From Bacillota bacterium (lineage in GTDB: Bacteria > Bacillota > Dehalobacteriia > UBA4068): a DNA stretch of 16,682 nt. The stretch lies in the NCBI GenBank assembly GCA_030528765.1, contig JAUMYD010000020.1, positions 1 to 16,682 on the forward strand, in the 5' to 3' direction. Under the pieces are notes generated by a model. That model searched no databases. It saw only the letters and a program-made list of their open reading frames with translations, and had not been told where the DNA came from. Within the stretch, counting starts at the first letter, position 1. Each line of letters opens with the position of its first letter. Shown one piece after another: positions 6,741-13,312 of this stretch. The position numbers were made by a program, and so were the translations under genes.

Positions 6741-7817
6741 ATGGAGAGAAGCATGAGAGGCGGCAACGACAAAAACGATAAAGCGCAGGCTCTGGAAGCG
6801 GCGCTGGCGCAAATTGAGAAGCAGTTTGGTAAGGGTTCCATTATGAAGCTGGGCAGCTCCAGCATTACCACTGTAGATGTGATACCCACTGGCTCCCTGG
6901 CTCTGGATCTGGCATTGGGTGTAGGTGGTATGCCCCGTGGACGCGTGGTGGAGATTTACGGACCCGAATCCTCCGGTAAGACCACGGTAGCCCTGCATAT
7001 TGTGGCGCAGGCTCAAAAAGCTGGCGGTGCCGCTGCCTTCATCGATGCGGAACACGCTTTGGATCCGGTTTATGCGGGGAATTTAGGTGTGGATATTGAT
7101 GAGCTGCTGATTTCCCAGCCGGATACCGGCGAGCAGGCCCTGGAGATCGCGGAGGCTTTGGTTCGCAGTGGTGCCCTGGATGTGATCGTGGTGGACAGTG
7201 TGGCTGCTCTGGTCCCCCGGCAGGAGCTGGAGGGGGATATGGGCGAGGCGCATGTGGGTCTGCAGGCCCGCCTGATGTCTCAGGCTCTGCGTAAGCTTAC
7301 CGGCGCAGTGAGCAAATCCAATACCTGCCTGATTTTCATCAATCAGATCCGCGAAAAGGTGGGTGTGATGTTTGGTAATCCGGAAACTACCTCCGGCGGT
7401 CGCGCCTTGAAGTTCTACTCCTCTGTCCGTGTGGAGGTCCGCCGTGCCGACGTGATCAAGGCCGGCTCGGAGATGGTGGGGAACCGCACGAAGGTGAAAG
7501 TCGTTAAAAACAAGGTTGCTCCCCCCTTCAAGCAGGCAGAATTCGATATTATGTATGGCAAGGGGATATCTGTTTCCGGAAACATTCTGGATCTGGGTGT
7601 TGAGCTGAAGATCGTGGATAAATCCGGTTCCTGGTTCAGCTATAAGGGTGAACGCATTGGCCAAGGACGGGAAAATGCCAAGGATTTTCTGGAGAAAAAT
7701 CCTGCCATCATGGCAGAGGTGGAAGAACGCATCCGCGCCGCTGTGCTTGGCGGGGAGGAAAATCCGGGAGCTCCGCTTTCTGCAATGGAGGATGAAGTCG
7801 GCGATGAGCTGGAATAA
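6741..7817 (+). CDS. recA: Recombinase RecA
   Basis: RecA forms ATP-dependent filaments on single-stranded DNA, drives strand exchange and triggers LexA self-cleavage. It has 358 residues. The ATG at 6741 follows GGAGGTGG (6726-6733), and the N-terminal helix leads into the family-typical KGSIMKLG. Seen: Walker A GPESSGKTT (74-82), Walker B LDVIVVDSVAAL, the L1/L2 DNA-binding region with INQIREKVGVMFGNPETTSGG, and an acidic C-terminal tail. The gene has an SOS operator and overlaps recX by 14 bases. The in-frame ATG at 6651 is rejected because it lies upstream of the promoter's -10. Confidence 0.98.
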   Translation: MERSMRGGNDKNDKAQALEAALAQIEKQFGKGSIMKLGSSSITTVDVIPTGSLALDLALGVGGMPRGRVVEIYGPESSGKTTVALHIVAQAQKAGGAAAFIDAEHALDPVYAGNLGVDIDELLISQPDTGEQALEIAEALVRSGALDVIVVDSVAALVPRQELEGDMGEAHVGLQARLMSQALRKLTGAVSKSNTCLIFINQIREKVGVMFGNPETTSGGRALKFYSSVRVEVRRADVIKAGSEMVGNRTKVKVVKNKVAPPFKQAEFDIMYGKGISVSGNILDLGVELKIVDKSGSWFSYKGERIGQGRENAKDFLEKNPAIMAEVEERIRAAVLGGEENPGAPLSAMEDEVGDELE

Positions 7818-8325
7818 GCGCCCAAAACAGGATTTATCTGAGCAGCCGGAGGCTATTTATCCGGCTGCTTTGGCATATTTGGCCCAGCGGGATTATGCTG
7901 CGGAGGAGCTGCGGGAACGGCTTCTCAGTCGGGGGGCGGAGCCGGAAGCTTGTGGTGAGGTGATCTGCCGGCTTTTGCAACAGCGCTACCTGGATGATGC
8001 ACGCTTTGCTCTCGGGCGGGTCCGGCAGCGGCGGGAATTCAATGGTCGTAGCCGGGCATTGATCCGTCATGAGCTTCGGGAGCTGGGCCTGGAGGAAAGC
8101 CTGATCCAGCAGGCTCTGGAGGCAGAGTATTCGGCGGAGCAGGAATCCGCACTTCTGGAGCGGCTTTTGCGGGCTGAGCTGCGCCGCTTGCAGCTTTCTG
8201 ATGATGCTTTGCTCCGTCGAAAGCAGCTGGCCTCCCTGCAGCGCCGCCTTCTGGGAAAGGGCTTCCCTCCCGGGCAGGTCTATCAGGCCCTGCAGTTCCT
8301 TTTGGAAGAGCAGGAGGAAGAATAG
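7804..8325 (+). CDS. recX: Regulatory protein RecX
   Basis: RecX binds RecA filaments and limits their activity. It is a 173-residue all-helical protein with the family's three-helix repeats. Seen: ALAYLAQRDYAAEELRERLLSRG near the N-terminus, LLQQRYLDDARFALGRVRQR, and RALIRHELRELGLEESLIQQAL, the usual recX blocks. The ATG at 7804 lies inside the end of recA (14-base overlap) with GGAGG at 7787-7791, so it is translationally coupled to recA and shares its SOS control. The ATG at 7792 abuts the ribosome binding site and is less likely. No terminator directly follows the stop. Confidence 0.92.
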   Translation: MSWNKRPKQDLSEQPEAIYPAALAYLAQRDYAAEELRERLLSRGAEPEACGEVICRLLQQRYLDDARFALGRVRQRREFNGRSRALIRHELRELGLEESLIQQALEAEYSAEQESALLERLLRAELRRLQLSDDALLRRKQLASLQRRLLGKGFPPGQVYQALQFLLEEQEEE

Positions 8326-8355
8326 AGCGTCCGTGAAAATGGGAGGAAGTTTTTC

Positions 8356-8384
8356 TTGACAGCTAACCCTCAATATATTAAAAT
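8356..8384 (+). promoter_or_regulatory. Strong sigma-A promoter ahead of the rny leader / small RNA
   Basis: A perfect TTGACA (8356-8361), a 17-base spacer and TAAAAT (8379-8384, five of six consensus). Transcription should begin near 8391. The next coding start is more than 230 bases downstream and an intrinsic terminator lies between. Confidence 0.8.
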
Positions 8385-8390
8385 AGTGCT

Positions 8391-8592
8391 GTTGGAGCTT
8401 GTTTTGAATCCATGAATGAGATGGGTTTTTCACGATAGATGAAGCTTAATTTTATATATATATTTTGTTGTAATAATCTAATTTTTTAGATACCTTTGTG
8501 TTATATATATATATATATTTTGAATAAGCATATCCCCAAGGGATATCTGTGTCATCTATTAGATTCAAAACCGAGCGATACGCTCGGTTTTT
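8391..8592 (+). ncRNA. Predicted structured RNA (stand-alone small RNA or attenuated rny leader)
   Basis: This accounts for most of the 306-base gap between recX and rny. Seen: GTTTTGAATC (8401-8410) is perfectly complementary to GATTCAAAAC (8562-8571), closing a ~170-nt domain. Inside, AAT-G-AGATG (8415-8423) pairs with CATCTATT (8553-8560). There is a 6-bp hairpin (8476-8491), long alternating T-A tracts on both arms (around 8452-8463 and 8502-8518), and a hairpin ATATCCC-CAA-GGGATAT (8530-8546). The closing stem abuts the terminator stem without destroying it, as in a self-contained RNA. A rod closed by its two ends is reminiscent of 6S RNA, but I cannot confirm that or any other family. 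No convincing ORF lies within it. Confidence 0.45.
8567..8592 (+). terminator. Intrinsic terminator between the leader RNA and rny
   Basis: CCGAGCG (8571-8577), loop ATA, CGCTCGG (8581-8587) then TTTTT, preceded by AAAA, which extends the stem. It ends only 40 bases before the rny start, and no promoter is visible between them. rny expression from the upstream promoter therefore implies read-through or attenuation. It could also terminate recA-recX transcripts. Confidence 0.82.
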
Positions 8593-8631
8593 CTCATTCG
8601 TCAGTCGAATTTTGTTTTGGAGGTGAAAAGT

Positions 8632-10173
8632 TTGGCACCAATTGTTGTGATTCTTATTGCTTTTGTGGCATTGGGCATCGGTATTCTGGGCGGATATATT
8701 ATCCGCAAAAGCATTGCCGAAGCAAAAATCAAATCTGCCGAGGAAGCTGCGGCAAAGATTTTGATCGAGGCTCGCAAAGAAAGCGAAACCCGTAAAAAAG
8801 AAGCACTTCTGGAAGCGAAGGAAGAGATCCACCGCCTGCGCAGCGAGGCCGACCGCGAAAATAAGGAGCGGCATAATGACCTTGTCCGCCAGGAGAAGCG
8901 CTTGCAGAAAAAAGAAGAAGATATCGACCGTAAGCTGGAAGGTATCGAGCGAAAAGAAGAAGGCATTCGTAAAAAAGAGCAGGATCTGGATGAGCAGGGT
9001 GCACATCTGGATGAACTGCAGCAGCGGAAAATGCAGGAGCTGGAAGAAATTTCCGGCATCACATCCACCGAAGCAAAGCAGATCTTACTGAATACCATTG
9101 AATCCGAAGTAAAGCATGAAGCTGCCATGATGATCCGGGATATCGAAAACAGTGCCCGGGAAGAAGGGGAGAAGCGAGCCAGAGAAATTATTGCTTCCGC
9201 TATCCAGCGTGTGGCCGCAGACCATGTGGCAGAAACCACGGTTTCTGTTGTTCCTTTGCCCAATGAGGAAATGAAGGGCCGCATCATCGGCAGAGAAGGA
9301 CGCAATATCCGCACTCTGGAAACCCTGACCGGCGTAGATTTGATCATTGATGACACGCCGGAAGCTGTTATCCTTTCCGGCTTTGATCCGGTTCGCCGGG
9401 AGATTGCCCGCAATGCTCTGGAAAAGCTGATCCTGGATGGTCGTATTCAGCCCGGCCGCATCGAAGAGATGGTGGAAAAATCCCGCCGGGAGGTGGAGCA
9501 GCGCATCTGGGACGAAGGCGAGCAGGCAACCTTCGATACCAACGTTCACGGCCTGCATAGCGAGCTGGTCAAGTTGCTGGGTCGCTTAAAATTCCGCACC
9601 AGCTATGGGCAGAATGTTCTCAAGCATTCCATAGAAGTTTCTCATCTGGCCGGTGTTATGGCTGCCGAGCTGGGTGCAGATGTTGGCCTGGCAAAGCGTG
9701 CCGGTTTGCTTCATGATATCGGTAAGGCGATCGATCATGAAATGGAAGGTTCCCATACTGCGATCGGTGCAGATATGGCCCGGAAATATAAGGAAGGCCC
9801 CGGTGTCATTCATGCCATTCTGGCCCACCATGGGGATGTGGAAGTTACCTCTCTGGAAGATGCACTGGTGCAGGCTGCGGATACCATCTCTGCTGCCCGT
9901 CCCGGTGCTCGCCGTGAGACACTGGAATACTATATCAAACGTTTGCAGAAGCTGGAAGAGATCGCGGAAAGCTTCGAAGGTGTGGAGAAATGCTATGCCA
10001 TTCAGGCTGGCCGCGAGATCCGTATTATCGTGGAGCCGGATAAGATCGATGATCTGATGGCAACCCGCACCGCACGGGAAATCGCAAAACGTGTGGAAGC
10101 AGAGCTGGAATACCCCGGCCAGATCAAGGTCGTGGTGATCCGCGAGACGCGTGCTGTGGATTATGCCAAATAA
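8632..10173 (+). CDS. rny: Ribonuclease Y
   Basis: RNase Y is a membrane-anchored endoribonuclease that starts decay and processing of many mRNAs in Bacillota. It has 513 residues. The TTG at 8632 is preferred because GGAGGTG lies at 8619-8625 with six bases of spacing; the alternative upstream TTG/GTG codons fall within that ribosome binding site. Seen: an N-terminal membrane helix (APIVVILIAFVALGIGILGGYII), a long charged coiled coil at about 25-150, a KH domain around residue 215 (GRIIGREGRNIRTLETLTGVD), and an HD domain (HSIEVSHLAGVMAAELG, then LLHDIGK near 358-364) holding the metal site. It is followed by a strong terminator. Confidence 0.97.
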   Translation: MAPIVVILIAFVALGIGILGGYIIRKSIAEAKIKSAEEAAAKILIEARKESETRKKEALLEAKEEIHRLRSEADRENKERHNDLVRQEKRLQKKEEDIDRKLEGIERKEEGIRKKEQDLDEQGAHLDELQQRKMQELEEISGITSTEAKQILLNTIESEVKHEAAMMIRDIENSAREEGEKRAREIIASAIQRVAADHVAETTVSVVPLPNEEMKGRIIGREGRNIRTLETLTGVDLIIDDTPEAVILSGFDPVRREIARNALEKLILDGRIQPGRIEEMVEKSRREVEQRIWDEGEQATFDTNVHGLHSELVKLLGRLKFRTSYGQNVLKHSIEVSHLAGVMAAELGADVGLAKRAGLLHDIGKAIDHEMEGSHTAIGADMARKYKEGPGVIHAILAHHGDVEVTSLEDALVQAADTISAARPGARRETLEYYIKRLQKLEEIAESFEGVEKCYAIQAGREIRIIVEPDKIDDLMATRTAREIAKRVEAELEYPGQIKVVVIRETRAVDYAK

Positions 10174-10186
10174 CAAGGCTGAAACG

Positions 10187-10222
10187 AAAAGAGCTGGTTT
10201 CCCAGGAAACCGGCTCTTTTTT
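10187..10222 (+). terminator. Intrinsic terminator of rny
   Basis: A 13-pair stem AGAGCTGGTTTCC / GGAAACCGGCTCT (one G-U pair) is preceded by As and followed by TTTTTT, starting 13 bases after the rny stop. Confidence 0.92.
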
Positions 10223-10225
10223 GCA

Positions 10226-10260
10226 GGATCCAGGCTCGATGCAGCTTTTATGCTGGATCC
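10226..10260. repeat. Inverted repeat upstream of the ArsC/Spx-family gene
   Basis: GGATCCAG (10226-10233) and CTGGATCC (10253-10260) are perfect 8-base arms 19 bases apart. They lie between the rny terminator and the next ribosome binding site. TATTAT at 10264-10269 could be a -10, but no fitting -35 is seen. It may be an operator or simply a hairpin. Confidence 0.4.
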
Positions 10261-10291
10261 GCTTATTATGATCAATTCAGGAGGGGATCGT

Positions 10292-10660
10292 ATGTTATTT
10301 CTTTGTTACCCCAAATGCAGTACCTGTCGGAAGGCAAAAGCCTGGCTGGAGGCCAATGGATTGGCATATGAGCTGCGGGATATACAGCTGGAAAAGCCTT
10401 CTGCTGCAGAGCTGGAAGGCTGGCAGCAGCAAAGCGGATTGCCGCTGCGCCGCTTTTTTAATACCAGCGGGCTGCAGTATCGTAGTCTCGGGTTGAAGGA
10501 TCGCCTGCCGCAGATGGGGGAAGCGGAGCAGATCGCTTTGCTGGCTTCCGATGAAATGCTGGTGAAGCGACCCCTGCTGATAGGGGAGGATTTTGTGCTG
10601 CTGGGCTTCAATGAGGAGGAATGGACACAAAGGCTGCTGACCGAGGATCGCCCGAAGTAA
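10292..10660 (+). CDS. ArsC/Spx/MgsR-family thioredoxin-fold protein
   Basis: A 122-residue protein of the arsenate reductase (ArsC)-Spx-YffB superfamily. Seen: the N-terminal beta strand and redox motif CYPKCSTCRKAKAWL with C9-S-T-C12, GLPLRRFFNTSGLQYR in the middle, and LVKRPLLI plus LLGFNEEEW at the C-terminus, which is the classic family layout. Members are either glutaredoxin-like reductases or, as in Spx and MgsR, RNA-polymerase-binding stress regulators. With no ars genes nearby the specific role cannot be fixed. The ATG at 10292 follows CAGGAGGGG with suitable spacing; the in-frame extension upstream runs through the rny terminator and is rejected. Confidence 0.88.
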   Translation: MLFLCYPKCSTCRKAKAWLEANGLAYELRDIQLEKPSAAELEGWQQQSGLPLRRFFNTSGLQYRSLGLKDRLPQMGEAEQIALLASDEMLVKRPLLIGEDFVLLGFNEEEWTQRLLTEDRPK

Positions 10661-10712
10661 GCGGATTTGTCGGATTTTTGCTGGTTTTTAAAAAATCCTC
10701 CTGCGTGGGCCC

Positions 10713-10753
10713 TTGCTTGTTACGCTGGGTCATGTTCTATACTGGCAGCGTAA
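10713..10753 (+). promoter_or_regulatory. MerR-type promoter with 19-bp spacer and dyad operator
   Basis: TTGCTT (10713-10718) and TATACT (10738-10743) are separated by 19 bases, the over-long spacing typical of promoters activated by MerR-family proteins. Perfect 8-base inverted arms TTACGCTG (10720-10727) and CAGCGTAA (10746-10753) span the spacer and -10. This suggests autoregulation by the gene just downstream. Unlike classical MerR sites, the dyad centre is shifted towards the -10. Confidence 0.6.
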
Positions 10754-10766
10754 GGAGGTGAAAGCT

Positions 10767-11504
10767 ATGTCGAAATATACAACAGGAGAGGTGGCCAGGC
10801 TTTGCAAGGTTTCCGTGCGCACCGTGCAGTATTATGATTCCCGGAAGCTGCTCGTCCCCAGTGAACTCTCGGAAGGGGGGCGGCGGCTCTACTCAGAGGA
10901 TGATCTGAAGAAGATGAAGATCATCTGCTTCCTGCGGGAGGTGGGCTTTTCGATCAACAGCATCGGGGAGCTCTTCTCGGAAGAGGATCCGGGCAGCGTG
11001 ATCTCGCTCATGCTGGAGCAGCAGGAGATGGCTCTGCACAAAGAGCTGCAGGAAAAGCAAACGCAGCTGAGTATGCTGGAGCAGATCAAACGGGGCCTGA
11101 AAGACATGGAGAGGTTTTCTGTTGAATCTATCGGCGATATAGCGCGCATTATGGAAAGCAGAAAAAAGCTGTATCGGGTTCGGGCGATCATGCTGTCTTT
11201 TGGTTTATTGGCGGAGCTTGTTGAAGCCGGCACCCTGCTTCTGGGGATATTCAAGGGGATCTGGTGGCCCTTTGTCTTGGGTTTACCCTTTGTGATCGGT
11301 ATTTCCATCTGGATCAGTGTTTTCTATTTTAAAAAGGTGGATTATATCTGCCCCCAGTGCCATCATGTTTTCAAGCCGGGTTTTAAAGAAGCCCTCTTTG
11401 CTAATCACACGCCGACCACCCGGAAGTTGCGCTGCCCGAATTGCGGGCATAAGGGCTTCTGCGTGGAAACCTATAGTGAGCAGGCAGAAGCGCAGACGGA
11501 ATAA
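10767..11504 (+). CDS. MerR-family regulator with two membrane segments and a C-terminal zinc ribbon
   Basis: A 245-residue protein with an unusual layout. Seen: an N-terminal MerR winged-helix domain at 4-72 (YTTGEVARLCKVSVRTVQYYDSRKLL...GGRRLYSEDDLKKM), a dimerisation coiled coil at about 80-117, two hydrophobic segments at about 138-162 and 167-188, and a zinc-ribbon-like tail with CPQC (195-198) and CPNC (223-226). Inference: a membrane-tethered transcription factor whose sensor is the membrane or zinc-ribbon part; the ligand is unknown. The ATG at 10767 follows AAGGAGGTG with ideal spacing. The promoter upstream has MerR-like geometry. No effector gene is adjacent on this strand, so the target regulon is not visible. 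Confidence 0.88.
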   Translation: MSKYTTGEVARLCKVSVRTVQYYDSRKLLVPSELSEGGRRLYSEDDLKKMKIICFLREVGFSINSIGELFSEEDPGSVISLMLEQQEMALHKELQEKQTQLSMLEQIKRGLKDMERFSVESIGDIARIMESRKKLYRVRAIMLSFGLLAELVEAGTLLLGIFKGIWWPFVLGLPFVIGISIWISVFYFKKVDYICPQCHHVFKPGFKEALFANHTPTTRKLRCPNCGHKGFCVETYSEQAEAQTE

Positions 11505-11527
11505 GCACCAAAGACAATGCAGAAAAG

Positions 11528-11558
11528 AAAAATGCATCTCGAAAGAGATGCATTTTTT
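11528..11558. terminator. Bidirectional intrinsic terminator between merR-like gene and dinB
   Basis: A perfect stem AAAAATGCATCTC / GAGATGCATTTTT closes a GAAA tetraloop. A T-run follows on the plus strand, and on the minus strand the sequence after the stem is also T-rich. It serves the convergent MerR gene and the dinB cassette. Between it and the dinB stop (11559-11683) I see only short imperfect repeats of TTTCCGCGGAAG type. Confidence 0.9.
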
Positions 11559-11683
11559 ATGTTTTTTGCTGCCGAGATGCCTGCCTTGATTTCCGCTTTC
11601 GTGCCTTCCTGATTTTCCTGGAGGCAGCTCTTTCCGGAAGCGGTTCTTTCCGCGGAAGCACTTTTCCCGGGGGGAGCTTTGCC

Positions 11684-12949
11684 TCAATCCTCCGGACTGG
11701 GCTTTTTGCAGAAAGCAGGCAGCTCTTTTTGGCTTCCCCCCGTATCTTTATCTTTCTGCAGCAGGCTGGCCCGAACGATGGCCTGTTTTCCAAAACGGTT
11801 GCGCAGTTGGTCGATGGCGGCATCGGCTTTTCTCAGCTTTTCATGGTTTGCCTCCTGAAAGAGAGAGGGTTGCCATTCTTCGCTGTTTTCCAGGCTGCTC
11901 ATGGAGACCCCCAGCAATCGCAGCGGGGTTCTGCCATCCCAGAGCCGATCAAAGACCTGGCAGGCGGCCCGGAAAATTTCCATCGTGGCTGCTGTGGGGA
12001 AGGGAAGCTGCATTTGCTGGGAGCTGTTGGCGAAGCTGCTGCTGCGGATCGTCACGGAGATGCAGCTGCCCTGCTGCGCATCTTTCCGGAGCCTGCTGCC
12101 CACGCTTTCGCAAAGGCCCAGAAGGATGCGATGTGCCGTTTCCCGATCCACTACATCCTGGCTGGTGGTGGTAGAGTTTCCATAGCTTTTGTTTTCCGTG
12201 TGCTGTGCATCCAGAAAATGGCCGCATCTGCCGTTTGCGAATTCCCAGATGATCTGACTATGCTGATGCAGGCTTTTCCGCAGGCGCTGCGGATCAGCCG
12301 CTGCCAGCTGGCCGATGGTACGGATCCCCATCTCCAGCAGCTTCTTTTCTGTAGAGCTGCCCACATAAAAAAGCTCCCGAACGGGCAGGGGCCAGAGCTT
12401 ATCCGGGATCTCCTCCGGGAAAAGGGTATGCACCAGATCCGGCTTTTGAAAATCGCTGGCCATTTTTGCCAGCAGCTTGTTGCTGGAAACGCCAATGTTG
12501 ACGGTGAAGCCCAGCTCCTCCCGGATGCGGTTTTTGATCCGCTCTGCCGCCAGCACCGGAGGGCCGTAAAGGCGCTCCATACCGCTCAGATCGATCCAGG
12601 CCTCATCGATGGAATATTGGTCCACCACGGGGCTTTCCTCCTGCAGCAAACGGATGAGCTGCCGGGACGCCTCTGCGTATAAAGCATGATCCGGCGGCAC
12701 AACGATCAGATTGGGGCATTTTTGCCGGGCCTGGAAGAGCGGTTCCCCGGTTTTGATGCCATATTTTTTCGCTGGGCCGCTTTTGGCCAGCACGATCCCA
12801 TGGCGGGATTCTTCGCTGCCGCCTATCACGGACGGAACGGTACGCAGATCCAGGCTTTCCCCCAGAAATTGTATGCGATGAACAGCTGTCCAAGAAAGGT
12901 AGGCACTGTTTACATCGATGTGGCAGATGATGGTTTCCGGTTTATTCAT
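11684..12949 (-). CDS. dinB: Y-family DNA polymerase (DinB/Pol IV-like), SOS cassette
   Basis: This translesion DNA polymerase has 421 residues. Seen: the catalytic Asp12 in CHIDVNSAYLSW (Tyr17 at the likely steric-gate position), SIDEAWID with D115 and E116, the NIGVSSNKLLAKMASD block (151-166), a helix-hairpin-helix region around 195-225, a little-finger domain at about 250-355, and a candidate sliding-clamp motif QPSLF (360-364). The HIDVNSAYLSW form is a Clostridia-type subgroup distinct from classical E. coli DinB; calling it Pol IV or UmuC-like is a matter of subfamily. The ATG lies four bases after the upstream small gene's stop with a weak ribosome binding site, so it is probably translationally coupled. 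It is co-transcribed from a LexA-controlled promoter. Confidence 0.92.
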   Translation of the reverse strand: MNKPETIICHIDVNSAYLSWTAVHRIQFLGESLDLRTVPSVIGGSEESRHGIVLAKSGPAKKYGIKTGEPLFQARQKCPNLIVVPPDHALYAEASRQLIRLLQEESPVVDQYSIDEAWIDLSGMERLYGPPVLAAERIKNRIREELGFTVNIGVSSNKLLAKMASDFQKPDLVHTLFPEEIPDKLWPLPVRELFYVGSSTEKKLLEMGIRTIGQLAAADPQRLRKSLHQHSQIIWEFANGRCGHFLDAQHTENKSYGNSTTTSQDVVDRETAHRILLGLCESVGSRLRKDAQQGSCISVTIRSSSFANSSQQMQLPFPTAATMEIFRAACQVFDRLWDGRTPLRLLGVSMSSLENSEEWQPSLFQEANHEKLRKADAAIDQLRNRFGKQAIVRASLLQKDKDTGGSQKELPAFCKKPSPED

Positions 12950-12953
12950 GGCT

Positions 12954-13223
12954 CTAATAAATGATCCTGTAAAGGACCCAGCTATGGCTTTTCACGATAT
13001 AGCGCAGCTCGAAGAGTAGATCCCGCTCGCCCGTCACAGCATGGCAGAGGTAAAGAAAGCTTTGGATCCCCAGCTGCAGGCTTTCCTTTGTAGAGAGGAT
13101 CTCCTGGATACGCACAATGCGGGGGTGGTGGCTTTCATCCTCGAAACGAAAGCGTATGGGCCGCAGATCCCCATTTACACTGCAGATAGAGATCATCTCG
13201 ATCGGTTTGTTCAGAATTTCCAT
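12954..13223 (-). CDS. Small unknown protein co-transcribed with the Y-family polymerase
   Basis: This 89-residue soluble protein has no motif that I recognise. Seen: an N-terminal stretch IEMISICSVNGDLRPIRFRFEDE, suggestive of a small beta-barrel or strand pair, then VRIQEILSTKE and a C-terminal LLFELRYIVKSHSWVLYRI. No membrane segment or signal peptide is evident. The start is preceded by GGGGGA at suitable spacing. It is the first gene after a perfect SOS promoter and ends four bases before the polymerase gene, so it is likely a functional partner or regulator. I recall similar short ORFs beside Y-family polymerase genes in Clostridia, but this is unverified. It does not look like the YolD family that accompanies UvrX in Bacillus. 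Confidence 0.82.
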   Translation of the reverse strand: MEILNKPIEMISICSVNGDLRPIRFRFEDESHHPRIVRIQEILSTKESLQLGIQSFLYLCHAVTGERDLLFELRYIVKSHSWVLYRIIY

Positions 13224-13253
13224 AGCTGTTTCCCCCAGCGGTTTCTTGCTTTT

Positions 13254-13282
13254 ATTATAGTTCGAACATATGTTCGTGTCAA
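13254..13282 (-). promoter_or_regulatory. Consensus promoter with perfect LexA box in the spacer (SOS cassette)
   Basis: Minus strand: TTGACA (13277-13282), exactly 17 bases, TATAAT (13254-13259), both perfect consensus. The spacer contains the perfect palindromic SOS box CGAACATATGTTCG (13263-13276). LexA bound here would occlude both hexamers, giving tight repression of an intrinsically very strong promoter. It drives the 89-residue gene and dinB. Confidence 0.95.
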
Positions 13283-13312
13283 CTGAGAAAAACAGGCTTT
13301 CTTTTTTTTATC

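Noticed and set aside
8332..8434. CGTGAAAA (8332-8339) and TTTTCACG (8427-8434) as a large hairpin
   Set aside because: The left arm lies upstream of the predicted transcription start and the distance is about 90 bases; likely chance, relevant only to recX read-through transcripts.
8412..8438. Eight-codon mini-ORF (MNEMGFSR) in the rny leader, considered as a leader peptide
   Set aside because: The nearest purine-rich site is about 14 bases upstream, and there is no run of codons for one amino acid, so nothing supports attenuation by translation.
10672..10698. GGATTTTT / AAAAATCC stem after the ArsC/Spx-family gene as a terminator
   Set aside because: The stem is AT-rich with an 11-base loop, and no T-run follows; read-through towards the MerR gene remains possible.
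11557..11823. Lys/Arg-rich open frame overlapping the dinB 3' end
   Set aside because: It looked like a frameshifted basic tail of the polymerase, but the polymerase frame already ends in a normal place after the RASLL block, and this frame has no start signal of its own.
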